64,000 nt of DNA from Thozetella sp. PMI_491. Its lineage: Eukaryota > Ascomycota > Sordariomycetes > Chaetosphaeriales > Chaetosphaeriaceae. Shown here piece after piece: positions 46,106 through 57,469 of this stretch. Under the pieces are notes generated by a model. It was not told the origin of the DNA. It saw nothing but the letters and a program-made list of their open reading frames with translations, and did not search any database. The stretch spans positions 268,047 through 332,046 of the forward strand of contig MU270037.1 in NCBI GenBank assembly GCA_021432635.1, in the 5' to 3' direction. Positions within the stretch are counted from its first letter, which is position 1; the number at the start of each line of letters is the position of its first letter. The translations under genes were made by a program, and so were the position numbers.

Positions 46106-47012
46106 CTATCCACGCTGAGAGAGGTACTGCTTGATCTTAGGACGCGTGAGCATCGCTCCCTTTAGTTTAGACAATGGCTCGGGAAGTACACTCTGCGTTG
46201 GGTTAGGATAGAACTCGCCAGTCATAGGGATGTCAGCTGGAGCCTGACTTACAGGGGCATTGCCGGTAACGGCATCGTTGTCGAGGGCTTGGAATACCGC
46301 GAAGTCGGCGTAGGTCGGCTGGTCGCCAAGCAAATACGGGCCGCTCGTGTTCCGTGAGTAAAAGTCACTAAATATGGCATAGTAGTTGGGGACAGTCTTG
46401 TTCTTGTAGTCGTTGGACTTGGCCGTTAGGTTTGCGACCCAAGCGGCCTGCGGGTATGTTAAAAACAACACGATTCCGTGCCTGAAATGGAGCGAGCTAG
46501 TCGACTTGATGGATCATTTACACGCTCTTTGGGGAACTTACGCGCCAGTCGATGTAGATGTCCGCGACAGCGTCGACCAAGTACTTTTCATAGCCTGTTT
46601 CTCCGTCAAAGCCCCCTGCTCGACGGGACAAGTACCGAAGAATCGGGACGTGCTATATCAGAACGACTATGTTAAGATTCTACCCAGATATGCATGCAGA
46701 ATAGAAATACGGTATCAGACTTACCTGCGACAGCTTGTGGCCATCGATCTCGAGTAAGGGAAGCTTTCCCGTCAAGGTGAGCCCTAGGGACTTGTCGGTA
46801 GCGGCCCAGGTCTCGTTGTAAGAATAACGCTTGTCTTCAAACTCAACACCAATCTCCCTCAGGAAGAGTCTTCATTTTAGACGTGTCAGCGCGTGGCCAT
46901 GTTGCTAGTGCCCCCTAGTGCCTCAGTGAGAGGTGGGGGTTCGCGCTTACCGGACGACCTCGCCTCGGCCGAGACTGCCTAAGTCGAAGTAATGAAGCAC
47001 AGGAGTAGCCAT
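46106..47012 (-). CDS. Glutathione S-transferase
   Basis: Four exons on the minus strand: 47012-46951, 46869-46725, 46652-46542 and 46447-46106. All donors are GTAAGC or GTAAGT, and introns are 72-94 nt. The product is 219 residues. The thioredoxin-like N-terminal domain reads TPVLHYFDLGSLGRGEVVR, with the catalytic Tyr of sigma/alpha-type GSTs at residue 8. It continues with LTGKLPLLEIDGHKLSQ (cis-Pro glutathione site) and PILRYLSRRAGG. The helical C-terminal domain contains LLGDQPTYADFAVFQALD, the N-capping box. All family landmarks are present, so the enzyme should conjugate glutathione to electrophiles in the cytosol. The C-terminus is complete (IKQYLSQRG). Confidence 0.9.
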
Positions 47013-47670
47013 GGTTAACCAATGGAAAGGCGGGATCTCTTTTGTTAAAATAAGGTACCGCTCCTACAATGTCTCGATTTCCTTTACCCTATCTTGGTGT
47101 GAAGAGTTTTGTTGATATAGGAAAGGAGGGATTGCGTAGGTGCTTTGGAGGCTGATATAGGCGTCAGAAATGGCGAATGAAGGTGGGGTTGCCCGGCGTG
47201 GCGTCATTAGGGTTTCGTAGCTCAAAACATGATGTGCCGGCATTCCGGCGTTCCGCCCTCGACTACCCACGGATGCTCTTGCCTGTGCGGCTTCGAGGTT
47301 TCAAGTGACTTATCCCAATTCTCGTTCTTTGTACGACTCGTTTTTCCCATCGTAGATTCGTAGATGTCCTTACCCCGCTCATCGCCCCGTGTGATGAGAG
47401 GGATTTTGGTAAAGATGTCGGGACATGCCAGGTGACCCCACTGGTAGGTTCCAGAGCGAGTCGCGATATTCCTTCAAGCGCTCGACTTTCCACGACCACA
47501 GGACGTCTTGAATATACCTTTATGGAGATTCGAAGCCTATTCTCGTAGTTTATCGAGGTCATTCGCTACATTGCACGGCGGGGAGACTTTGTTAGGCGTC
47601 GTGCGGCACTCACATCGTCACGCCGCCCCTCCTCGGTCTCTGCTACCCTCCGTAGTTCTCTTATTGAAGC
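47013..47670. other. Intergenic, no gene recognised
   Basis: Promoter side of the glutathione S-transferase gene. Nothing else is supported. Confidence 0.45.
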
Positions 47671-48163
47671 TTAACTCTGTCCGTTTTGTATCTTCGATGG
47701 ATATTGATCGGCTATAAGCTCAGAAAACGCATCATCTGCGTCGTATTCGAAAGCCTCTTCTTCAGCGTCCTCATGTTCCGAACCTTCCTTGTTGTCCTTT
47801 TCTTCGGAGGTTTCATCATCAGGAGCTTCATCATCAGGAGCTTCGTCATCGGAGGCTCGTCATTTAGGTCTACATCAGCATCCTCTATCTCAGGGTCTCT
47901 TCCTTGAAGGCTTCATCCTCAATCCCGTTCTCAGAAAGTACCTCATCTATAGATGGTGCCGCGTCATCCTCATTCGCCCCATCCTCACTTTCTATGGACA
48001 TGTCGTCTGCTCCATCAGCTACCTCCTCTGATGAGTTGAGTATGAAATCTGGGGAGTCGAACAGATCCTCCGCGGCACCTATTACTCTACTTAATTTATC
48101 GCTTCCCGTTGGTACTCTGTTCTTACCACCCTGGTTGTTCCTTCTCGGGAAACGATTCTCCAT
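47671..48163 (-). pseudogene. Acidic low-complexity protein, probably frameshifted
   Basis: A minus-strand frame from 48163 encodes 92 residues rich in Asp/Glu (SPDFILNSSEEVADGADDMS, GANEDDAAPSIDEV) and ends at 47885. Directly beyond, a different frame continues in the same style (SDDEAPDDEAPDDETSEEK to SELIADQYPSKIQNGQS) up to TAA at 47671-47673, with a third frame bridging the two (EIEDADVDLNDEP). The composition continuing across frames suggests one acidic protein broken by two indels. No family is recognised; acidic low-complexity text can also arise by chance from GAT/GAA-rich DNA. Confidence 0.35.
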
Positions 48164-48735
48164 GCGAACACGAGCCTTGATATAGTGTTTATATCACAAC
48201 CTTGATCACATCGGTCTCCGTGACAGCCCGTGTCAGCTACTCAGACGTAGAAACATTACACGAAACAACCACCACAGTCAAACAACATATAGAAACAAAA
48301 ACTCCAGTTGTGTCGTGTCCCTTTATTATGGACAATGCGGAAGGCGGGTTGCGGCGGCCCGACGTCCGGCGAAATCGTTACCTCGACCACCGTGGCCTTC
48401 TGGGAGACGGTGGCCTATAATGACACGTTGAGCTCTGTCTTCGTTACAAGCACTCTCGTCGATTGACGCGACAAAGTCCATTTCTACTATTAATACCGTG
48501 GCTACCGAAGCGCAAGGACTAGAGTCCAATTGATGCAATGGACTATAAGAAACTTGACCTCAAGATGATCTTTTTGTAAGTCCATCAATTTGCGGCAGGA
48601 TTGCACTTAGCCATCGAAATTCCATAGCGGAGTCGCATTTTAGATTAGTTGAACGGTCGGAGTCCCTGCTCTCAGAAACCACTTTGCGGCGTAAGAAGGT
48701 GACCGTCGATATTTACTTGTATCCATTAAATCGCA
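48164..48735. other. Intergenic with Thr-rich coding-like text
   Basis: On the plus strand, 48195-48470 reads in pieces as ETLHETTTTVKQHIETKT and GEIVTSTTVAFWETVAY, recalling the Thr-rich surface protein at the left edge of the window. The frames are short, mutually shifted and lack a start, so I do not call a gene. Confidence 0.3.
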
Positions 48736-51371
48736 TTAGAGAATATGAACCTGGAAGGTGCTGCCTTGTATCTTCGTGCTTCTGACACAGCCGCGTCCTT
48801 GATAGCTATGACCTCGCAGTAGAGTACCAGTGAAGTAATCCTCCGTCGTAGGGCCTTTTAAAATCCTACCCACCATCTCTTCTTCAGTCTCGCCCAATGA
48901 CCCTTGTCTATACAAGACATCCATACCTAGCCGTCTTACTTCGGCTTCGATCGATGATCTGATCTCTTTCCACTCGCGCCTTAGGTTACACCTAGGCGGA
49001 TGGCCTATTCTAGTTCTTGGTCCTTTGTTGTCTGGTCCCAGCATCTGCCACCTATCAGTGCCAGTACCGTCTCTAGACTCTTTGGACCACTCCCAGCCGT
49101 ACGCGTCTTCGGAGTAATGTCCACTCGCCCATAATGCCTCCCAATCTCTGGCGGTGAAGGTGATGACGATGTGGTTGGCTTCTAGCCTAGGTTGCAAATG
49201 GTCCGGGATTGTCTCTAGATATTGCCTCTGTGCACGGTCTGGTCTCTGCTCTGCACTGGTGGCCCTTTCAGAAGTCTCTTGTATGATGGTTAAGAATATG
49301 GTGACGTGGGATAGCCATTGTCTTTCCCTTCTCTGAGCGTCGATTAGTTGCCCGCTGCCTTCGTCTAGCTTAAGCCAAAGATCTAGTTTACGTCGGAAGC
49401 TAGAGTGCGTGCTAGCGAAATATGTCTTTAAGAGCTTTAGATCTCGGTAAAGACCGGATTGGATATCTTCAAGCATAATAGTTGTGTCGTCTCCTCGGTT
49501 GCGATAGTCGTCTTGCTCCCAGTCTTGAAAGACGACGTAGGGACAAACTGCCACTAGTCGAAACGTCCGTGATTGCTGCGCAGGCCTTAGGATGAAGTAG
49601 AGGATTGTTCCAACTCCTGGATCCAGGAGGAAGAGCCTGTCGTCGAGCTCAACAATAGTATCTAGGGGTGAGCTGCTCGCTAGATACACGCTCAAAGGCC
49701 TCGTCGGCTGCCCAGTTTGGAGTTGATATACATTGAGCCCGGCATATGGACATAGGTATTGGAGCCGAGATTTTATGACGAACAGGCTCGTGAGATACAG
49801 TGACAGCGCGCCAGTGTCGGCATCGACGCTGCAATCCTTGAACCAAGAACGCCTCTTGAACACCTCTGTTGTGGTCCTAGCAGAGTTTCCACACTGCGAG
49901 ATCATTCGTAGATGACTTCGGTCCTGAGGGCTAGAAATCTTCCTAATTGCTGCCTCGATAGTTTCGGAAGAATGCTTTTCTGGTGTCTGGAATATCGCCG
50001 CCCAGTCGTGATGTGACTTCCATTGGGGAACCCAGGTGAGGTTGGACCTTCGGTCAGAAAGTCCCGCCGCGTGGCCCAGGATCTCTAATCTTCGATCGTT
50101 GATGAGACAATGGCTGAAGAACCCCACAAATACGTGCTGAGAAGAGAGGTTGTAGTCGGCCTGTAGGCTGTTTTCTTGCTTTGTCTGCAACCCAAGTACT
50201 CCAAAGATCCTATCGCGAACGTCACTGGCCTGCGAGTGGGATGTCAAGGTGAGCAAGTGGAAGGTATCCTCCGCTAAGAGGGCTCGTAAAGTAACGCGGG
50301 TAAACCAGGGCGCATCTGTGTGTTCCCATGCCACATTCCTCGGCAGGGAGAGGGGCGATCCATCCAGCCAAAACACGTAATCGTAGATTGGAATTACGAC
50401 ACGGGGCGCAAGGACAAGCTCTTGAATGACCCATACCCGACCGAAGTAGCGCCTCTTAAAGATCTCTTGGACTCTGATGTGGTTGATTTCCAAGGGCCCA
50501 AGCACGGTCTGGATATCATTGAAGCGGTGTCGGCGTGGGTAGATATCCGTCTGGGGCGGCGATACAATGTCTGAGCCAAGCCACAGTATAACTTGGGAAC
50601 ACTCTGAATAGATTTGCTCCATTCTGGCTACTTGATGGCCTCTCTCGTCGAGGTTCTCCTGGTTGATGCAAATCGCGTCAACCCAGATCATGCGAGATCC
50701 ACGGCGGGGACGAAGCCATGACAGCATCTGCCAACAATTCTTGGTCTGCAGCAGGATATCCCAATCTTCGCCTACATATATGACTTGATTTCTCGACAAG
50801 AGAGTCAGGGAGAGTGCAAGCAGACGGCATGGGGCGACGTCACTCACAATTGGCAGTCGTCATTTTCTCCTCCCCAAGTATAAGAGACGGTCTCGTATTC
50901 AGGACAGTTGCCATGCTGGTAGGTTTCAAGCATCACGTGGAGGGGCTCGTCCTTGTCCTGGGCACTGGGAAGATAGATGAGACGGAATTCGTTGCCAGTA
51001 AGAGTAGATCCGTAACAAGAGGACTCGGATATCGAGCGCACCTGGGTGCGATCCGTGAAGGCCCTCGGGTGGTTATTCAACGGACCTTGCGGCGCTAAAT
51101 CCGACCGGTCCTCTGCTTGAGTACTGGTTGTACCGCCAGTAACAGACGCTTGGCGCCTTGTATAAGGTGCGGATGGGGGCCATCGCAGGTTCATCTGCCC
51201 AGGCGGTTCATCGGGCGGGGCACGCGGAAGCGCGTTCTGCGCGCTCTGGTTCAACGATCTAATTGCCTCCTCTGACGAACCATTGCAATTGCGGCATCGC
51301 GGGAATACTTTGCCATCGCCATAGAGGTAGACATCGGCACCGGGGCACGTCCCCTCATGCCACCGGCCCAT
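48736..51371 (-). CDS. HET-domain (heterokaryon incompatibility) protein
   Basis: Exons 51371-50848 and 50791-48736 on the minus strand are separated by a 56-nt intron (GTGAGT donor, CTGAC branch, GAG acceptor), giving 859 residues. The three HET blocks are clear: ETVSYTWGG near residue 160 ending exon 1, SRMIWVDAICINQENLDERG, and RRYFGRVWVIQELVLAP. A C-terminal region of roughly 500 residues has no recognised repeat, NACHT or WD40 domain. The N-terminal 35 residues carry a CPG...CRNC cysteine pattern before a disordered linker. HET proteins trigger cell death upon non-self recognition in filamentous fungi. I chose ATG 51371; an upstream in-frame ATG at 51518 would add 49 residues. Confidence 0.85.
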
Positions 51372-51822
51372 CTTGTATTTTGTGTCACGCAGATAACGCG
51401 CCGGCCGAGACGTAGCTGAGGAGAGTGGGAGCCTAACGGGGTGGAAAGATAAATAGAGGCCGTGCGGGATCCTATCTAATACGGCTATATTTGCATTGCT
51501 TGGCAATTCCGCTAACAAAGGCTACCAAAGATGCAACGGTAGATGTCTGCACAATCTTTCCGCAAGGCGAATTGGCTACTGCGATTACGTGAACGGGGGA
51601 CGAACATCATTCCCCGCATTCGTGCACGGACCATCAAATACAGTCCCGTAGGATAAATATCAATTTATAGCCAATTATATTGTACAAATAGAGCCAATAT
51701 GAGTGCTACAATTGGTTAAAAAGCAGGAGGAGGAACACCAGACTTCGTCAACAAACAACGATGTCAAGGTCCAATTGCTTCAATTTCTCTCTCGAATCGA
51801 ACTGCAGTCGTGTATTGTAGGG
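51372..51822. other. Intergenic, no gene recognised
   Basis: Upstream of the HET gene and downstream of the flavin monooxygenase gene, both on the minus strand. Nothing else is seen. Confidence 0.45.
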
Positions 51823-53259
51823 CTACAGTGTCAGATGAAGATGAATCTGCAATCTATCCAGCTCATCTAGAGTGCATTTCTTCGGCCTATAGATGAACCC
51901 GAGTTCTTCGAGTGACTTCGCCACACGACCTTGTATCTCGAACTGCCATCTCGCCTCAAGCAGAATGCTCTTCTGCCACAAGACGTAGTCACTCCACTTC
52001 GGGGGTACCCTGCCCGAAGTGCCTGATCTCGCGATCCACTCATGGGTTGAATTGACAAAGTCAATGTCGGCTCCTCTCGGCCACACGTGAAACTTGGGAC
52101 CCCTCTTCTTTTCCTCGTCCTTTTCCCACTGCTCCATATGCTCCACAGATGGCAGGGGCAGCTGGTTCGCCCAAACCCGAGAATATATCGCTGCTTGGCT
52201 CTCCGAGAACGTCCACGGGTTGACTCTGATTGGAAGACCGGCGAACACTAGGGTTGGGTGATTGATATGGAATAAGTCCTTGTATAGTCCGTATACTCGG
52301 CGACCGTCGGTCAGGAGAGACGGCCGGAAGGAGTTGAGAAACGGGAGCGAGAACAAGTATCCGGTGGCGTACACGATCGCATCGACGTCTTTTTCGATTC
52401 TGCCGTTCTTAAACTTAACCCCCCGCTCTTTCACCAAGAACTCTACAATCTCTGGGAGCTCGTCGCCTGTGATCCAATGCTGATTTTCGGGCGGTGTTGG
52501 AGTCCGGACCGACCATAGCAGTGGCTGCTGGCTGACACGGCTGATCTGGTTTCCGATGTCTAGTCCCGAAGCAGAGTTCCCGACCACTATCACCTTTTTC
52601 CCGGAGAATGACGTCGGGGACCGGTATAGCTTCGAATGGGTAATCACTCCGGGATAGGCCTGGTGGAATTGTGCAATATTCTTTACGTCCGGGATGTACG
52701 TAGTCGAATAGTGACCTGACGCCACCACGATCGCGTCGTATGTTGTAGTAGTGGATTTTCCGGTGACTGTGGAAGTCGACTCCAGGTCCCATTGGTCCTT
52801 TCCGTTTTCCACTCGTAGGCGTATGTCTTTCACTTGGGTGGAGAGCTTGATCAGGTGCCGAATGGCATCCGCGTATCTCACCAGGTACTGCCCGACGTGT
52901 TGGCGAGATGGGAAGATGGCCGAATCTTTCCGGAACGGCAAGGCGGAGAGATGAATGAGATCACGAGTGACATTGGTGTTGAGCTTATCGTACAAGGGTG
53001 TAGGGAAGATGGGTGGCACTCCATCCGGCCTGATCGGAGGGTCAGGTTGGATGAAGGGACTCACTTGAGGCACATGGAGAGTCTCGGAAGGGCGGGCGCT
53101 GTAGTGCCATACCCCTCCAACCTCGGAGTTCTGCTCATATATCACGATGCTCTGGAAAGCTTCTTGGGCTAGTAGATAGGTAACAGCCGATAGACCGCTG
53201 GGGCCAGCGCCGATGATGGCGACCTTCTTGACATCGAATTTTGGCGACCGAGAACCCAT
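51823..53259 (-). CDS. Flavin-containing monooxygenase-like enzyme
   Basis: A single exon. I chose the ATG at 53259, which starts MGSRSPKF just before the FAD-binding strand; the frame extends to 53358 but the extra residues are unlike the family. The product is 478 residues. The FAD Rossmann motif is VAIIGAGPSGLSAV (Gly17-Gly22), followed by EVGGVW. The FMO fingerprint is HQAYPGVITHSKLY, close to FxGxxxHxxxY/F but with Gln-Ala-Tyr. The NADP site is VIVVGNSASGLDIG, and AIVYATGYLF is the second conserved dinucleotide loop. These enzymes oxygenate N, S or ketone groups of small molecules. It lies 630 bp from an MFS permease on the same strand, which could be functionally linked. Substrate unknown. 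Confidence 0.87.
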   Translation of the reverse strand: MGSRSPKFDVKKVAIIGAGPSGLSAVTYLLAQEAFQSIVIYEQNSEVGGVWHYSARPSETLHVPQVSPFIQPDPPIRPDGVPPIFPTPLYDKLNTNVTRDLIHLSALPFRKDSAIFPSRQHVGQYLVRYADAIRHLIKLSTQVKDIRLRVENGKDQWDLESTSTVTGKSTTTTYDAIVVASGHYSTTYIPDVKNIAQFHQAYPGVITHSKLYRSPTSFSGKKVIVVGNSASGLDIGNQISRVSQQPLLWSVRTPTPPENQHWITGDELPEIVEFLVKERGVKFKNGRIEKDVDAIVYATGYLFSLPFLNSFRPSLLTDGRRVYGLYKDLFHINHPTLVFAGLPIRVNPWTFSESQAAIYSRVWANQLPLPSVEHMEQWEKDEEKKRGPKFHVWPRGADIDFVNSTHEWIARSGTSGRVPPKWSDYVLWQKSILLEARWQFEIQGRVAKSLEELGFIYRPKKCTLDELDRLQIHLHLTL

Positions 53260-53888
53260 CTTCGAAATGATTCTAAGCAATTCAACAAGTAGAAATGATG
53301 CAGAGCTGGCCAAGCTACTGGTCACGTTTGATAAGCAGCCGTTGTGACACCGAAGCACGTCATAATGGCGACTTCAGCTTCATGCATTAGCCAGTTCCCA
53401 AACTGGATGTGCTTGGTAATTAATTTAGAAGTATTTTCAAAAGTCGAAGGTGTCCTAAGTATTTATCTATAGTACTCAGTTATAAATATGAATATATCGT
53501 ATACGTATTCCCGCATGGCGCGCAACCCTGCAACACGAGGGTAGAGTGGTGCGCCTAAACATCTCGCGAGCTTAGAATTAGATTAGTAGTAGACCTAGTA
53601 TCGGCAATGCACTAAAATTACTTGTATAGATAAACGACCTTGAGATACTCGTTTACCTTCACGGCCGTTATCCACAAGGGTTCGTCTTACGGGCCTTGCT
53701 AAGCTTCACACCTCAGCTACGAGGAGCCATATCCCGGAAAGGGCTGCGCGGGGGAGTAGGTCTCTACAGCATGGATTGATGGGGTTTTCTGGATACATGG
53801 GCGAAATTGCTCTTAATATTTATATGGATATATAAGATATCATGCAAATAGGACGAATACACGGTTCCCAGCCTTCGCCACAGCCGGC
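53260..53888. other. Intergenic, no gene recognised
   Basis: AT-rich, between two minus-strand genes. It should contain the promoter of the monooxygenase and the 3' UTR of the permease. Confidence 0.45.
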
Positions 53889-55667
53889 TCAGGTCTGAAA
53901 CCTAGCACTCGTTCCGTAATGACGACCTCCAACCCGCCTGCTAGTGCTGCTTTCCGCATCCTTCTCGATGTGATGGACGCCTTCCTTGACATCTGAGGAC
54001 TCCATACCCTCCTCTAGGACGTTCGAGCTCGCCTCGAGCTCGTCAAGCTTCTTATTCTCTCGTCTAAGCAGCAAGCTCAAACCCAAAGCGCTGGCAATCG
54101 TGACCACGGTGAGAGCAAGGTTGACAGACCAAGCTACTGTGTACTGTGGCCCAGCGCTGTCAGGGTAGAGATAGGGCGTCCAAACGAGAGCCAAGTTACC
54201 AACGGCATTGTTCATGGCGATGGAGATGGCGCGCTTCTTCTGTGGCCGCGCCGCAATACTGGCCATCCAAGCATTGGAGATCTGGATGCAACCGTAGGTT
54301 CCAGGAAGCATTAGGAAGAGCGCGAAGTACCGGGCCGCGGTGTTGGTGGTGGCTATGGTGATCACGATGCCTATAAGAGCGAAAATGCTAGGATAGATAA
54401 CGTGGACCGACCGCTTGCCCGTCTTATCAGAGTACCAAGTGTTGAAGAGGCAGAAGATAGCTGTCAGGATGTACGGTGGGGAGGTGAGGAGGAGCGTTTC
54501 GATGGTAGAAAAGCCGAAGTTCTTGACTAGGGTTGGCAAGAAGCTGGTCAGGGATGCGACAGCCTGAATGCATGACTGGCCAAGGACCACGAGCCATACG
54601 CGGTAGTCCGCAATAGCCAGCTTGAACGCGTCCAAGCTCTTGATAGACTCCTCTTCCTCGCCCGCATCCTCAATCAGGCGGATGACACCAATAGCCTTTT
54701 CTTCTTCTGAGAGCCACCGGGTAGTAGCCGGCCAGTCGGGAATGACCATCACGGTAGCGACGGCGAAGGCCACTGTAGCCGCGCCCTCGATGATGAAGAG
54801 CCACCTCCATGGTGCGATGGAGTTTCCTTGGAAGGCGGCAGCGATACCGGCAGCAAAGAGACCACCAAAACCGCCAGAGAGCATAGCGGCAGTATAGAAG
54901 ATACCGAGACGCAAGCCAAGCTCCTTTCGGGTGTACCAGCCGGAGAATAGAAAGGCGACGCCGACAAAAAAGGGAGCCTATTTTCTACGTTAACTCCATA
55001 TTTGGTACTCGAGGGTGGTTTCGTGGGCATGTCTTTACCTCAGCCTAGAAAGGGGGAGGTCAGCAACGGCTCGTATCTTCAGGTTGTAGGGATTGGGCAT
55101 GGGGACTCACAATTCCCAGCAGAAAGCGGCAAGCAGCCAGTCCACCGAAATTATGGACGGCTCCGGTGGCGCCGCTGATAATACCCCATACAACCATGCA
55201 GGCGGGAAGATACAGACTCGGGCGGACGAGAGTTAGGATCATGTTACTGGGGACTTCCTCACATGTTAGCACAAGCCTTGCAGATACAGCTTCAGCCCAG
55301 GGACGTGCTCACCTTGCATTAAGATATAACCAACGAATGTTACACTCAAGACAATGTTGTATTCGAATCCTTGTAACCCCAGATCGGTAGTCAAGCCCTG
55401 AACCTTGGCGTGGGGGACGGCGTTTCTATCGATGTAGTTCATGATATACATGATCATCTATGGTAACGCTTAGCATTTTTCCATGTGCCTTCGCCCTGCC
55501 CCCGAACAAGAGGGAATGCGTACCAGGATAGGCAACAGACGAAAGTCGATTTTTCGGAGGAACTTTCTCTCACGCTCCTTGCGCTCTTCAACAGACCAGG
55601 ACGCCACTATGGCAGGGTAGTTAACAACGGCAGAAGCCCCCCCGGGGGTGCCCTGGGCAGCCGACAT
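53889..55667 (-). CDS. MFS permease, DAL5-like anion:cation symporter family, with a 6-nt micro-exon
   Basis: Five exons on the minus strand: 55667-55524, 55457-55313, 55253-55111, 55044-55039 and 54977-53889, giving 508 residues. The fourth exon is only GCTGAG (Ala-Glu), flanked by introns of 66 and 61 nt with proper signals. Including it restores the family-conserved GIAEAPFFVGVAFLFSGWY. Other landmarks are RKIDFRLLPIL, MYIMNYIDRNAV in helix 1, ILMQVPSNMIL in helix 2, AACRFLLG in helix 4 and the helix 10 NAWMASIAARPQKKRAI region. About twelve helices import organic anions or vitamins across the plasma membrane. The C-terminal tail is acidic and Ser-rich. Gene finders easily skip the micro-exon and would then lose two residues without a frameshift. 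Confidence 0.87.
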
Positions 55668-57469
55668 CGTGATGACAAATGTTATGACAGGTCGATAGAG
55701 GAAATCTAGTTGGGCGTAGGCTGCGATGGCGACCAGAGCGGAGGTGGAAGATCGGGGAGTCTACTTCCCTAGACGATTGGGGGCCACGATCCTCTTATAC
55801 CCCGTTTGAATGAGAATGAACGAGAAAAAGACAAATGAGGCCCAAGGAGTAAGGGTGCACTGTGCCAGGCGGGGCCCCAGATGACTAGTTCCATGGCCCT
55901 CTGTGGAGTCTGGGGTACCTACATATGTAGTGCCAGTGTGCTCCATGCGATGCCCCGAATTTTCTCTAATTGAGCCGTTCTCCATGGCGGCGGAGCTGCT
56001 GGGTCTCTTTCTCGCCTCGAACCAGGCAAGAGCACCCCTGCAAGGCGCCTAGCCAGCATGGCCTGGTTAGGCACTTCGGCAACACCAGGTTCCAGCGCGG
56101 TAAAACGAGAGTGGCGCCGACCATAATACGGGTTTCTTGCGCGCATGCCCCTGACCTGCGAGCTTAGGACGAGTCTTGGAGTCTAAAATTCGGCAAGCCT
56201 ACGCATTTCTCGTGCCGAGTTTTAGGAACTAAAATCTGTGCCAAGAGAAGACCTTGTGGGGAACAAATGGGCAATGGTCCATGCCTTGGCAGCTTTGCCG
56301 ACTTTCATGGAGAACGTGTGCGGGGGATCGTGGGATTGTGGGGGTAGGCACCCACCTCTGACCCCAATTTGCTCCTGTTGCGCAAGACATTGCCATAATG
56401 AACTCGTCTCGTACCTGGAGCTGCGATCCTAGGTCCTCGGCTACGGCGAGGAAGCGCACCGTTCACTCCACGAGACCGCAGGGAGGTTGGTGACACGCCC
56501 GCTCACTTGGCTATTTGTCCAATGTATATGCTAGACGATGGGCTCAAGCCAGCCCCGCCGCGACGGACTGAAGCAGGCTGATCTACGATTGCAGGGAGAA
56601 CAGCCCGGGCGCCGAGATAGGTTTTGCGCTCAGCACTATGCACTAGCTGGAGTATCCCCTGCATCGTTGTAGCTGAATCATGTTGCCGGACAGAGGGAAA
56701 TGACGCGTGCCCCTAAATCCACGGCCGCGGACTGGGACTGACGGAGACACTCCACCCTATATTCATCGGGAAATCGGCGTAAGAAAAGACTCTTCTGCCT
56801 GTGTCCATACCAATCCCCAATCCCGCGACCCTGGAGCGAAGCCATTTGTACCCATTTGTGTCGATAATCTGTACCTACTGAGCGACCTTAGAAGGAGCCG
56901 TGAAGGGGCTGCGAAGTGAGCTGGAGACGTGACCATATGAACGATATGAGCAGTTTAGCTCAAAAACTATAGCATCTGAGCACTCTAACCTCTGTGTATT
57001 CGAGGCCGCTAAGGGGAAATACCAAGTCAAGCTAGCAGAGAGTAGTTATGCATGGCACTTGCACTGAACATGGCGTCCCTTGGAATGACCCATGCTTCAC
57101 ATAATGAACTATTCCACTGGACCGCCTTCAGCTTAGTGTGTTGGGTTCCAGATCGATCCGCATATGTTAAGCAACCTCTTTGAAACAGGCGAGTAATGTT
57201 TACGACGATATCTGGCCATAGCTAGTCATAGGTAGCGGTCATATCAATGCCTTATTCCCTAGCAATACCTGCAGCGATGGCTCCTGGCCTGCCACCGAAG
57301 CTACTCCTTAGCACATGGATCTTTATGTATTTAATATGACGCTCTCCTAGCTCTATTTCGTGACAGGCTTAGTGATAAGTTTATGGAGAACTGCATAGTC
57401 TAATGAGTTTATCTTATAACCCCGCGAGGCTGGCGACTGATACCCAGCACATAATCAACTCCATCGGGT
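55668..57469. other. 1.8-kb intergenic region, no gene recognised
   Basis: Only short open frames without family patterns. The left end is the promoter of the permease. Confidence 0.45.
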
